Shown: in pieces, positions 49,851 to 61,781 of the stretch
Layout: each line of letters starts with the position of its first letter
How positions within the stretch are numbered: position 1 is the stretch's first letter
DNA from: Combretum micranthum
Taxonomy: Eukaryota > Streptophyta > Magnoliopsida > Myrtales > Combretaceae
Length of the DNA: 64,000 bases
Direction of reading: 5' to 3'
NCBI GenBank assembly: GCA_024138025.1
Contig: JAMXBD010000814.1
Coordinates: forward strand, 310,001-374,000
The notes under the pieces: generated by a model
What the model saw: the letters and a program-made list of their open reading frames with translations, nothing else
Told to the model about the DNA's origin: nothing
Databases searched by the model: none
Made by a program: the position numbers and the translations under genes

Positions 49851-51587
49851 TTTCGTGCTCAAGCAAAAATGGGAACACACGGTGCACGGGAAGAGCCAAG
49901 CCCGCTCATCCTGGAGGAAAAACCTGGTATTGTTTCACGTCTTCAACCTCGGTTTGATTCCATTTTCTTGCTTTTAACACGTTAGAAACACTCTTAAATC
50001 ATTCATAAGTGATTGTATATGATACATCTAAACATTGAACAACTTACAACACATCTATAATTACATAATCCATGATTTTTGAATAAAAAATAGTGTAACT
50101 AGAGTTTTCGAATTTTACTTCGTTTGAGATTGTTTGATGAAATTCGAAGCTTGTTTTTGGTTTGATAGTGATCCTATGATCATCAGAAGTCAGTTCTAAT
50201 CCTTGTTTTTAACAAATAACAAGCCGAAATACAATAACTTACCTTGTTCCCAGTTTAAGCGTTTTTTTGTATTATTTTCTTCTTTGATTCGAACCGAAGT
50301 GTTTTGGATGAGTTGAACTTTGTTCTTAGGTCGTTTTGGCTACTATTTAGGAGTTGTTTTGATCTGGAAATTTTGGGATTGATTGGTGTTTGTTTGTTTA
50401 TCCATCAAGAGCTTTAAACACACACACACACATATATATATATAAGAGAAATGAGGACGGTTTTCTTCAACAAATTCATCCAATTATTCCACGTTTGTAC
50501 ACTATTTCCTTCAGTTGTTTTGCTGTCATTAATGAGGGAGATGAGTTGGCAAGATTTGATTTGTTGGTGAGTTGGTTTTGTTGATTATTTATGCACAAAT
50601 TGGATGATTTAACAAGCAAATTCGGTTCTCTTGTTTCAATAAAATCCAAGCCCTACGTTTGACACATCTTGGAACCGATCCTGATATATATATATGTAAC
50701 TAATATTTAGATAATATTTATCTATATTTTTTGGTAATTTATTAATTAATCGAGTAATTTAGCAGATATTTGAGAGTTTTTGTCAAAAAGTATTTTTATA
50801 GGATTTTACAAAATGTTTAGTTTATCAAACGATACAACTTTAAGTTTTAAATTTACACGATTAATTGTTTTTAGAATTTTATCTCCCGCGATTTAGGTTT
50901 CCTAAGCTTATTAGGTCAATTTTTGTTTTAAGCTCCAATAGCTTAAGAAAACTCTAATTAGAACAATGGTGTCATTTAAATATTTATTTGAAGTCTAGAT
51001 CTTTAGTTATACATCTGTTTTATATTTTTATTGTGTATTTATAATTCTAACGGTTTATCTTTAGGTTATCGTTTCCCATCTATAAGCGTAGTTGGTTAAC
51101 TACACATTATCACATTTGATATATTAGCTAAATTATCTATATATCTTAGGTTTTTTATACTTACGATGAAATCTTATTAGCGATGTTTAATACTATCTAG
51201 GAATCTTGAATTTAGGGTTTGAATCAATGTATATGCTCATTACTACTCATTGTTCTAGTCTCAAGTCTTTGTTGAGTTCAATAGTAGTCATTTAATCTCT
51301 ATATTTATATTTTTCCATCTAATCTATTTGTATGACAAGTTTCGAGGTTTAAAAATCTAGGTTTCCTTAATCATATATTGAATTATCAATTCAAGATAAG
51401 AAAATCTCGTTTTTTGTATCAATTATGGTCAAAGAAGTTCTTTATTTGGCTTTTAGATCTAACCCAGCAAATTCAAGTTATTGATCCATTCTCAGGTTTT
51501 TATTGGATTATAGGTTTACTACCTAGTTCGTACTTTATATTTTAGAGTTGTGTACTAGTGTGAAAAATTTTCGAGGTTTACAAGATG

Positions 51588-53530
51588 CACTTAAAGAACT
51601 TTCGGATTTAGGAGTAATTAGAATATCTATTAGTTCATACAGAAGTCTAGCATTTTTTGCATGAAAACACAATAAAATTAGAAAAGGAAAAGACGAAATG
51701 GTTATTGATTATAGAAAATCGAATAATAATACTAATATTGAAATAGATACTTATGACATTCTAGATAAGACAAACTTGATCAGAAAAATTCAAAATTATA
51801 TGTTCAATAAATTTGATTTGAATCGGGTTTTAGCAAGCAAAGATACATGAAAAATCAATTCCATGGGCAATATTCACTTGCCCTTTAGGACATTTTGAAT
51901 GGTTGGTAATGCTTTTGGATTAAAAAATGCATCTTCGGTTTTTCATAGGAACATGGATAGTTTTTAGTAGATATGAATTTGTTTGTGCGCATATATAGAT
52001 GATTGTTGGTTTTTTCAAAAACATAAAAAGAACATACCTCACATTTGAAGATAGTTCTTTCATAATTTCTAAAAAGGGAATCATAATAAGTAAAAAGAAA
52101 GCACCATTTGACATAAGAAATATATAATTTTCAGGAATAGAAATAGGTAATGGTATAATAAAACTTTAACCCCATGTCTCTAAAAAGGTTATAGAATTTG
52201 ATGAAAATTTTGATAAAAATAAATTACAATAGTTTTTGTGATTGGTGAATTATGCAAGATCATTCATAAAAGATTTATAGAAATTCACTAAACTATAGTA
52301 TAAAAAGACTTACAATTTTTCACCTTTAGACAAGACAAAACTTAAATTAATAAGAGAAATAAGAGATTTAGTAAAAGAACTTTTAGCACTGAGATACCAT
52401 TAGATACATGTTATTTGATTGTTATTGTAGATGGATGTGAACAAAGTCGAGCAACATTGGAAAGAATACCTCGTAAATATTCTCTTAAAAAAGAAGAAAA
52501 ATTTGCAGCTATAAATTAGAGTATTTAGAGAAAAATGATTGTAAAAAAGTTTAGACACATAAATACTAGGAGTAATTTATGGACTTAACATTTTTAGATT
52601 ATTTCTAATAAATAAAAAAGAATTTTTGATAAGAACAAATTATGAAGCAACTGCAAAATTTTACAAAAATAAAAATGAAAAAAAGCATGCCACGGAGAAG
52701 ATGGATTAAGTTTGTAGATACTCTTTTAAATAATGATTATAACATTGAGTTTGAACATTAAAGGAAAAGAAAATGATATTGGAGATGCTTTGAGCAAATA
52801 CATTAATGGAACAAAGATTTAAAGGATAAAGGTTTTAAACAGACTGAACGGATGGAGTATACAAACCAAAAATTATCCTATAACTTCGCAAACTGTTTCT
52901 TTTTCATGAGTAAATACTTTTCCTTTTATAAGAACTCAAAATTTTCAGAAAAAAAAAAATACAGACCTACTGGCAGTGGTTATTTATTCAAAACTACACT
53001 CCACCTTTAGGAAACAATGACTTTTGGTGATGTGGAACTTTTTGTTCAAGCCCTTGGATCACCTTATGAATTTAAACATAATAAATTGCCAACCATGATA
53101 ATTAAAAAGGATAGAAAGTTTTGGTGATGCAATTTAGGGATTACAAACACTAGATAAGAATAAAGTTAAGGTTTGTTTAGCCTTGTGTTATTATCTTAAC
53201 TGGATAAACACTAAAATCTAGTGCTAATTCCCTATCTAAACAAATACTAGATTTTACTACTAGTGTAATAAATGGTTTGAATTCTAAAATCTATAAAACA
53301 TGGGCATATGCTAAAGCTTGTGAGACTACTCTTCAACACAATGATTTTGGTGTAGAACCATGTTTGAAACCACAAGTAAGATTGAAAGAAATAGAAGGAA
53401 AACAGAAATTTTGAAAAAAGAATGTTATAGAATGGAAGACCTATAGATTATTGAACTTGAGAGTTCAATGCGATTTTTAATGAGATAATATAAATGTGCA
53501 ATTAACTATTTATTTATCATAAACTGCATT
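51588..53530 (+). pseudogene. Endogenous caulimovirid relic, segment 2 (reverse transcriptase, RNase H, downstream ORF)
   Basis: Reverse transcriptase blocks are recognisable in several frames from 51600 to 52150. They include the M-V-I-D-Y-R-K region near 51700 and the catalytic Y-I-D-D at 51992-52003. The tail of RNase H (a G-K-E-N-D-I region) is near 52765-52800. From about 52850 to 53470 the sequence resembles the separate downstream ORF of plant pararetroviruses (translational transactivator / inclusion body protein), with a W-x-x-A-K-A-like block near 53310. Numerous stops and indels interrupt all of it, so the copy is defective. Its polymerase matches pararetroviruses better than the gypsy elements alongside. 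Confidence 0.7.
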
Positions 53531-54594
53531 TAATTATATATATGTGTGTGTGTGTGTGTGTGCTTTGTGCATGTTTCCTGCAGGTTTTTAGCAGGAACAA
53601 TGATTGTCGAGGGTAAACCATAACAATTCATTGAGGTGCAACAAAGCCAAAGGCTTGACAATCTCAAAGAATGCACTAACGATACTTGAGGGGTTGGTCG
53701 AGTCCAAACCAAGTCAAGTGATCACGGCTTGGTCAAGGCTCTATGTGTTAAGTCTAATGAGTGATAAGCCTAATAAGCGAACAAACTTGGTGGGTCAAGT
53801 TTGGAGCTCAACATGCATAATGGTCAAGGCTCGACCAGTTGATACAAGGCTTGACAAAGCTCAAGGAAGCAAATGGGGGCATCGAGGGTCACGTCGAAGC
53901 CTCGACATGATGAAGTTTGGGGCACAATAAGTGCAAAATTGAGGCTCGAAGAAGTGCGCGTGTGAAAGGCTGTCGAGGGTTAGGGTTGGCTGCAATAAGT
54001 AGGGCGCGACAAAGCTGATGTGGAAGAAAAAGAGCCATTGGAGTGTATTTAAATGCATGGGAGATTATAGATGTTGTGTCTAATGGACTTTTGAATTTTA
54101 AAGGCTATTCATATACAAAGTCCAAGAGAACAAAAAAAAAAGTGAGTGAATGAAGTGCCAAATTATTTTTACGAGCTCATTAACTGCGATCAAACAAATT
54201 CCTTTTCTTTGTTCTCTTGTATATAATATTTACAAATTATTAAGAGATAACAAATTTACTCTAGTATTTAGTTCATGTTTATTGCTATTAATGTAAAAGC
54301 ACTTCGAGAGAGACATAAAATATTTTTTTCCTATAAGTGTAATATTGCTTGTATTGAGCTAACTTTTGAAATTAATTAAAGCAGTGGTGAAGACTTTGAA
54401 AGAGGCATTTGATGGATTGTGGAGAGTAGGCAAAGGGCTGAACTCTATGTTATATGACTTTATTTTCTCTATCCCTCTCTTTTATTTTTATTATATTTAT
54501 TGTTTATTGATCCACTGTAGATCCTTTTATTTTCAATTTGCTAGTTTTAAAATTAATTATTTTGAAATTTTAGGCAAATACTCAATTCACTCTA
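53531..54594. other. Unassigned sequence with (TG)n microsatellite
   Basis: A (TG)n tract lies at about 53543-53562. Positions 53600-54010 are less AT-rich and repeat words such as TCGAGG and GGCTTGAC; I recognise no family. 54120-54594 is AT-rich without a coding signal. LTR H's target CTCTA closes the segment. It may be host sequence or another decayed element captured next to the pararetroviral relic. Confidence 0.4.
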
Positions 54595-57500
54595 TGTCAC
54601 GCCCCGAGGGGTACCCTAAACGTGGCAGTCCGCCGTACACAATACTAAAGCCTAGGAATGACTACCTTAGTCACGCAAAGGCTTCCATATCATGTACAAG
54701 GCGTACATCACAACTAAGGGAACGCATCGGAGTAGCGCAATTTATATCGATAATAAATAAGTAACAAGGCAAAGAGAATATAGAACATAAACATATCACA
54801 TTTCAATTCTTAAGGGCATATTCTTCTATTATCTTTAAATAAATGTACCTCACTAATCATAAAGGTTAGCACATATAAAGAACCTTACAACTTTCTTCAT
54901 CGTATGATTCCATATCCTTAATCGTCCGTCCATGACTTCCTTAATGTCATGATCCTCAATTTAATCCACGAATATACCTGTTTCAATCAAATCTATAGGG
55001 GTATAAGCTACAACTTAGCTTAGTGAGATATTCCTTTTCATTCGCACCACATTTTCAAACAAGTTATTTATTTAATCACACATATGCTATGCATCAATGC
55101 AACAATCACATGATTACGCGAATATATATAGTCGTCCGGAAACCATATATAGAACGGATTTACCCCTCCGTATCAAAGGTTAGGGAATCGGGGTTGAAGG
55201 TCCTCGACCTTCTACTGCTAGTCCCCAGGTCCTCACCCACAGCGTTCGGTTGGCTCGGCTCCGAACCTAGAGTCGCTTTCCCCGAGCGATTTGGATTCTC
55301 CAGGAAGGAACATGGCCCGTGGCACCGCACGATCACAGCCAATCCAACTCTACGCGTAGGAGTAGCAGCCTTCTGAAATAGATGTGACTCGATGGATGCT
55401 ATGCGTGAACGTTTTATTGTTCTTAGGTCAAACCTTATTAAGGTTTATTAGGGGCGATCAATCAATTTAGCAACAATAAACAATCATACAAGTAAGTAAA
55501 CAAAATTTAAACAAGCAGATCGAAGTTGCGATATTCTTAATTCTCAATTCACGCATAAACATAGAATCATATATAATCCCGAATTCCCCAATATATATCC
55601 ATTTTTATCTTTTCCTAATATACTAATGCTACTACTTTACAAGCACAAGCAAGTAACGAATTTAGGAGGAATAACTCACTCGTCCATTTCGCTATCTTCT
55701 TAGTCGTAGAAATCCTCGGGTAGGGTATTCTCGTGTCCTTCGTCACCTAGACAAAAGAAATACCCGGGATAAGTTTCATGAAATTCTTCTTGGAGATTCT
55801 AAACTTTACTTAAAATTCGTGGTAAAATCGTATAAGAAGAAATTCCAACTTAAAATGGCCATAACTTGCTCATTTTAACTCGGAATTTCGCATATGATAT
55901 ACCGTTTTCTACCTATTCGAAAAGTTCTATCCATCTCTAAACTTATCTTGGTCATAAAAGGTCATTTGGGTTCCGAAAACGTCAGGTACAGATTTAAAAC
56001 GAATTTTCTAAACTTTTGCAAAAATCCATTTTCTAACTCAACTCCATTTTAAAGAAAATCCTTTTGTAACAATATAAATATATATTTGATAAACACTTTG
56101 AATATATAGGCATGCTCACTTTATATGCAAAAATCCTAATGGTAGTGTCTCAACAATTTATTTCATAAAATAATTCTTTTAAACTTTAGCTTTGAAAACT
56201 TCCTTCAAGTATTTAAAGAAATTTTATATTTTTTTGATTGTTATGAATGAGTATAATCTTATTTTATTTTCTTCATTCCTTTTTCCAAAACAAGTTAAAT
56301 TTTTCCTTAATCCTTTAGTCATGTATTAAATTTTCCTTCTAGTGATTAAAGTTCAAATTCATCAAAAATACATTAAGTTGATGAAAACCCTTTTTATAAT
56401 TTTTGTATTTAGGATGGTTTTTAGAAAATGAATCTTGCCTTCTTATATTTATTTCTAAAATATAAGCTTTTGCTTTCTAAAACTTGTTCTTTCATTTCTT
56501 TGAAAAGAATCATCTTTATTGATAAAATCCATATTGCTAACCTTACTTTATTTATATTCTTTTGAAAACAAATTCTTTCTTTTAGAATTTTAAAAATCAT
56601 TACTTTTCCTAAGTGGGTTCTTCATGAGTTGATTTTTATATTAACTTTGAAAACTAGTTTGTTCCTTAGTTTAGAAAAGAATTTAAGTTTTCAACATTAA
56701 CGATTTATTTTTCTTAAAACTTAAATTACCATGAAATATAAAGAAGATATTTATTTCTTATAAAACTATCTTCGTCATTTTAGGAAAATCTTGGGAAAGC
56801 TTGTAGTGCTTTATTTTTATGTTGTTGATAAAAACTTCATTATTTTGTGACAAACCACATGATAGAAAATCTAGTTTTGAGTTCCCTTAATGAAATGAAA
56901 TTCTACTTTTTAGACTTAGTTGAGACATTAACATTATGTAGATGCAAGTATCATGAGCATCTAAAATAATAAGAACATAAGAAAACACTAGAAACAAATA
57001 ATAAGTAAAAATATCAAGCATTGGGAACCTTAGCTTCATCAAGGAATCCCGATCAAGTATTGGAGCCTTAGCTTTATCAAGGCATCCCGGGACTAAGAAT
57101 AGACTAGTCCCGAAAGATTAAAATAAAAATCAAAAGGTTGTTTTGACTTGATATGGACAAGTCTAAGACTAGAAAGACTAGTCTTAATATCAACATAAAA
57201 TAAATAAATTGCATAACTTGAAAATAAATAAATAACAAATGAGCTTATATGCTCTAAATATATATACATAATTATATATATAAGCAAATAATAATAACAA
57301 CATAAAAAATAGGAAGCTTATGTACAAGAACAAAACATGAACATGTTGTTGCTTTTACTACTCATATGAGTTTCAAAACAACACCATAGTCATGTTAAGT
57401 TACATGACATGGATGAATAATAGATGGAAGAAATATTACCTAAGGTAGTAGATGAATGAAGATGGTAGATGGAATGGGTATTATGTGAGTAGTGATATGT

Positions 57501-58872
57501 GGTAGATAGTGAGGCTTTGAAAAGAAACTTTCTTTGGTAATGGAAGAGGAGTGTTTTCTTTTTACAAGAAGTGAGTTCTTGTAAGATTATAAAGAAGAGT
57601 TTTTGGAGAGGATTTTGGCATAATTTCTTTGCTTTGGAATGGTGTGAAGAAATGAGAAGGGGAGAGGTGGTATTTATAGAATTTTGTGGAGGAATTAAGA
57701 GTGTAATAAAATAAATTGAAAAGAAATAAAAATTAGATGAATGGGGGAGGGAATGGCGCCGGTTTTGGGGTATGTAAGAGAGAGAATGATTTGTTTTATT
57801 TGATTTGTGTAATAAAGAAGTAATGTGTAAAGTTTGATGTGATTAAAGGTGTATTGGAAATGAAAAAAGTAAGAAAATAGATATGTAGGTGTAAGAAATA
57901 GGTGTAAGAAAAAGTAGAGATAGGTGAATAGTAATGAATAGTAGAAAAAGTACTATGAATAGTAGACTAGACAATTAAAGTACCGGTAGTAATAAAAATA
58001 CGCGTAATAATGCGATATCTGTAATTTTTAGCTACCGAAAAATTCCAAAACTGATATTTTTGGAATCCTTGTATTTTTACGAGTCTATTGGTATAAACGG
58101 AATATTTTTAATATTCCGTGCTCCGGGACACGCTTTTCGAGAACCGATCCCGTTTGGGTCCGAAGGTCACTCGAATTTCGCGAATCTGATATTTTTATGT
58201 TACCCTATGTCATTACGAACTATTCTAGCATTAACTTAATTTCGTTTTCTAGGGTTTGAAAACGCGGGATTGCCGGATCTTAACTACTAGGGTTCGTTAT
58301 AGGCTTGTTGACTTTTAGGGATCCGTTTTGAATTCCGTTTTCATCGAGATATTCGTAAGATCGTATAATTTTCGAGTCTTGAGCGTTTTAGAATTTTAGC
58401 TCGAAATTTATTTCATTTGTGATTATTTAATAGTTTTTAGTTCTCGGAATCATTTAACCGAGTCTAGGTTTATGAGTTGACTCGATTTGACTTTTGTGGA
58501 AAACTTGGATTTTGTGATTCTAAAATTTTACTGAAGGAATTAGGACTTTATTATCTCGTTGTTAAGCGGTATTTGGATCTATTGTTTCGATTTGCGTTTT
58601 AGGAATTGGGTAGATTATTTAATCGACGTACGGACGTTGATTATATTGGTAATTGGACTTTATATTTTATTTCAGGGGTTCTCGTTTTCTCAAGATTGAG
58701 AGAACTCGTTTTTGTTCTTATTAAATTTTTAACTTGGTTCAACTTTTAGGGTTTCGTTTCCGGTATTTGACGGTCTAGAATTGAGTTTTAATCTCAAGTT
58801 GATTTTTCGGGTCTTTGATATTTATACTTCTAAAATTATTTTTAAGGATTATGAAAATTTTTGGGGTTTACA
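54595..58872 (-). mobile_element. Solo LTR H (4278 bp)
   Basis: On the plus strand it starts TGTCACGCCCC and ends GGGGTTTACA, with perfect duplication CTCTA (54590-54594 and 58873-58877). It is close to LTR C. The TATA box is at 57678-57671 and the tandem CTTGATGAAGCTAAGG-type units are at about 57010-57090. No internal region is present. Confidence 0.93.
55700..55747 (-). other. Conserved LTR micro-ORF, copy H
   Basis: TTTCTTTTGTCTAG is followed by GDEGHENTLPEDFYD and TAA; donor-like GTGAGT at 55679-55674. It differs from copy C at six nucleotides over the 16 codons, none an indel. Confidence 0.5.
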
Positions 58873-58877
58873 CTCTA

Positions 58878-59900
58878 TGCGCGCCCCCCTCCCCCCCCCC
58901 CCTCGAGTATTTGTAGTGTATTTTTGTAGACAACTGAATCCTAGATATTGCATACAAAATGACATAGATAGACAAGATGCATATGAAAGAGCTTAGTCGT
59001 ATAGTTTCTTTAATAGAAATAAGTATATCGAAAAAATGCCATATAAATGTAGATAGAAAATAAACTTATTTGCAGTATAGAATTTATTGAGACCATTTAT
59101 CATGATACAAGGATATGCAAGAAAATAATATAGACAACAATTACAATATTACTACAGAATTAAGAAAGGACAAATAGAATTTGGTATATATAAGTTTAGT
59201 ATTAATCTTGAGCACTTTGAACTGATAATTATCAACGACCAAAGATTTACTGATTAGACTTTATTGGATTATGGACTGATAAAAAATGCCATTACAACTC
59301 CCAAACAATACAGAAAAAAATAGAGTTCTGGGCTGTAATAAAAGATGTTGTAAATAATATTGTTTATGTGAATGACACATCAAATAGAGGATACGGCTTA
59401 AAAATCACTATGGCCATAAAGATCAATTCCTTCGGAATAATTCAAATACGACATCAGGCCAACACTTAATAAAATTATCATGGAAGCTAAATACAATCTT
59501 AAATATCTAAAACAAAAAAAAAAAAAATGAGTGTAATATTTCTAAAGCCCTCCAATTTGAAAGATGGATTGCTTATGAAATATCATATTCAACTGACTAA
59601 TCTTAGGATTGTTTCTTAATTTTCCAAAATAAAATAGACAATATTTTCTCTTCAAGATATATGATAATCTAGCCAACAATTGACACGAAATATCATAAAT
59701 TGGTGGAAATTTATGAAGAAGAAGAAGAAGAAAAAGCAAGGACACAAAAGATATAAGAACAGATCAACAATTGACAATGATAGATAAAGACAAGTATCGT
59801 CAGCAGTAAATGATTGCAAAAGATAAAATAGACAAGACATCAAGCTACAGACAAAACAAAAAGAAAATTTAAGAACACCATCAATTATAGTACTAAAGCA
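58878..59900 (+). pseudogene. Probable caulimovirid relic, segment 3
   Basis: After a C-rich tract (58883-58902) comes AT-rich sequence with short open stretches (for example near 59310-59420) but no motif I can name. It is grouped with the pararetroviral relic because it lies between segment 2 and a pararetrovirus-type promoter on the same strand. It could instead be host DNA. Confidence 0.4.
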
Positions 59901-60200
59901 GGGTTATGCCGAGTCTTTCAAAATTCTATAAATAGAGGCCTTTTAGACACAATAGATGGACACATAAGAGTTTAAGGCGAGAGCATAAATCACTCTAAAA
60001 ACATCTTCCCTTTAAGCATCCAACATCCCTCCTATAGTCCAATCTCCTAATTAGTATACTGTCTTAGATATACCGTTCCTCTAGACATACATATATCACA
60101 GGAAAAACTAGCCCTTGTAATCTACTTCTGTAACATATCTCTACCTCCATTGCAACTATCTTTTATGGATCAATAAAGCTTCTGTTTTCACTATAAGTTT
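59790..60200 (+). promoter_or_regulatory. Pararetrovirus-type pregenomic promoter and polyadenylation signal
   Basis: A TATA box (CTATAAATAGAGG, about 59926-59938) is followed about 240 bp later by CAATAAAGC (about 60171-60179). A TGACG-type activation motif occurs upstream on the complementary strand (CGTCA near 59798). Caulimovirids place the poly(A) signal 150-250 bp after the pregenomic start so that the RNA is terminally redundant; the spacing here fits. The direction is toward the BARD1-like gene. Confidence 0.6.
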
Positions 60201-60370
60201 TTCTTTAGTTTTATTTCAAGCCTTATATTAACTTTGCTAAGTACTCGGTGAAGAGAGTGAAGCTTGTAGCTTTGTCTAAAATATTTATGATTTGTTAATA
60301 TCATGCTGTTCTTTTCTTTGTGATATTGCCTTTCTTTTACTCCTAGTTGGTTTTCGATCGTCTCTCCTTA
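60201..60370. other. Short intergenic segment
   Basis: This is T-rich sequence between the pararetroviral poly(A) signal and the DNA element. It could be viral leader sequence, but no primer site of the TGGTATCAGAGC type is present. Confidence 0.4.
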
Positions 60371-61364
60371 AGGCTGCAAATGAGTTGAGTTGCTCACTGG
60401 GCTCGGCTCGATTTCGTTAAGCAAATGAGTCGAGCTTGAGCCTATAAAGCTTGTTTACCTAAATGAGCTGAGTTCGAGTTTTGATTTAGGCTTGCGAGTA
60501 GACTTGTTAATAAGTTCATTAGCAAATTTGTAAGTTTTATGTTTATGATATATTTATATATAATTAGAACAACAAAACTAATTTCTACGTAACGATGAAA
60601 CATATGTTTACCAACATTTTAAAAAGAAATTACACAAATATAAATTATATTAAAATAATTACGTAAATGCCAACATAGAATCGCATGTACAAGAGGCGAT
60701 TCATGTTTTTCTATAGGAGTTGCCTCTTATAAATGTGATTCAGCCAAAAGTTGTATGGTGTTGAATCGCATCTATAAGGAGCGATTCATGTATAATATAC
60801 TTGAATCGCCTCTCTTACATGTGATCCATTGATAGTAAACTCTTTAAACTTTTAGAGTTTGTGAATCGCACTTTTAAAGAGCGATTTACTTCCATATGAA
60901 TTGCATCGTACATAGACAACTCATGTGTGACATATGTGAGCAGCCTCTATAACATGCGATTCACGTTTGTACATGAATCTCATCTTATAGAGGTGATTCA
61001 CATGTAAATTTTAAAAAACCTAAATCGCATCTATAAGGTACGATTTCGTGTCGGTATTTTGATAATTAATTTTATATAGTTTGTATATGTGTAATTTTTT
61101 TTTTATTGTTAATCATATAATTTTCTATGTAAATATACTTAGTTACTCTTATATATTATTTTATGTTTGAAAAAAATGTAAAAAAACTATTTAAATGAGT
61201 TGAACGCAAGCTTTAATTTCTCTCGTTAGGCTCAATAAAGCTCGTTTAACTAAAAAAGTCGAGCTCGAGCTTAGATTTTAGACTCAATAAGAAGTTTAGC
61301 TCGATAACTTTTCAATGAGTTGAACCAAAGTCTTAAATAGCTCGGCTTAACTCGTTTGTGATCC
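60371..61364. mobile_element. hAT-like non-autonomous DNA transposon
   Basis: The left end reads GGCTGCAAATGAGTTGAG and the right end, reversed, GGATCACAAACGAGTTAAG. Both are followed inward by GGCTCG/GAGCTCG-rich subterminal sequence that is inverted between ends. Flanks give an imperfect 8-bp duplication (CTCTCCTT and ATCTCCTC, six of eight equal). No transposase is present. Elements with such CGAGC-rich termini are common in plants; the hAT assignment rests on duplication length and is tentative. Confidence 0.55.
60678..61048. repeat. Array of 25-bp hairpin units (GAATCGC-N11-GCGATTC)
   Basis: Eight or nine units at about 35-60 bp spacing start near 60678, 60712, 60763, 60803, 60863, 60898, 60940, 60977 and 61023. 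Units at 60678-60702 and 60763-60787 are perfect 7-bp inverted repeats around an 11-base loop of the type ATCTATAAGGA. The others are degenerate and differ in both arms and loop. Confidence 0.8.
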
Positions 61365-61781
61365 TATCTCCTCTTATTTGTTAATAATATAAATATAAAG
61401 ACATAAGGGCGCCACTATGTTTTGAATCGATTACCATTTTGGAAATGAAATCAAGTATAATAAACAGCAGAGCGGGAAGTAAAACAAAAACGGCAGCGCG
61501 CTTCCCCAAACGCGCCCATTTAACTCCTCGCGCCTTTTAACAATGTTTGTTTTTAAGACAGAGGCAATTGGTTTTTCACACGTGTTGTTTTTTCTCCCCG
61601 GAATTTCTTTCAAATCCAAAAGAAAATTAAAAATACAAACACCACCCCTTCCCCAACCATATTTTATAGAAACCTTAAAAACAAAAGCAGTGTGCCTCTT
61701 CGGGTTTTCCTTCATAAACACAACAAACACGTTTCTCTCTCTTCTTCTTATTGAAAGTCAAAGAAAAACCGAAAGGCAAAA
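61365..61781 (+). promoter_or_regulatory. Upstream region and 5' UTR of the BARD1-like gene
   Basis: A GC-richer stretch with CGCGC and GCGCC words at 61490-61535 is followed by a CT-rich leader (TTTCTCTCTCTTCTTCTT near 61730-61750) directly before the start codon. No confident TATA box is seen; a weak candidate is ATATTTTATAG near 61660. The promoter cannot extend more than about 420 bp before running into the DNA element. Confidence 0.5.

Larger units (their letters stand above)
47933..51582 (-). mobile_element. LTR F, segment 2
   Basis: This continues LTR F to CGAGGTTTACA, followed by AGATG (51583-51587), the perfect duplication of 43667-43671. Without LTR G it is about 4.24 kb, a solo LTR. 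Positions 48640-49800 are extremely AT-rich with ATA-type trinucleotide runs near 49135-49265. A GC-rich patch follows at 49810-49920, and a (CA)n(TA)n microsatellite lies at about 50407-50432. Confidence 0.8.

Noticed and set aside
53600..54010. Open frames of 108 codons (plus) and 65 codons (minus) as a gene
   Set aside because: No recognisable domain, no supporting splice structure, and the sequence is made of repeated short words.
60678..61048. Hairpin array as a CRISPR-like array
   Set aside because: Units are palindromic, degenerate and in plant nuclear DNA; spacers are themselves diverged repeat sequence and there are no cas genes.
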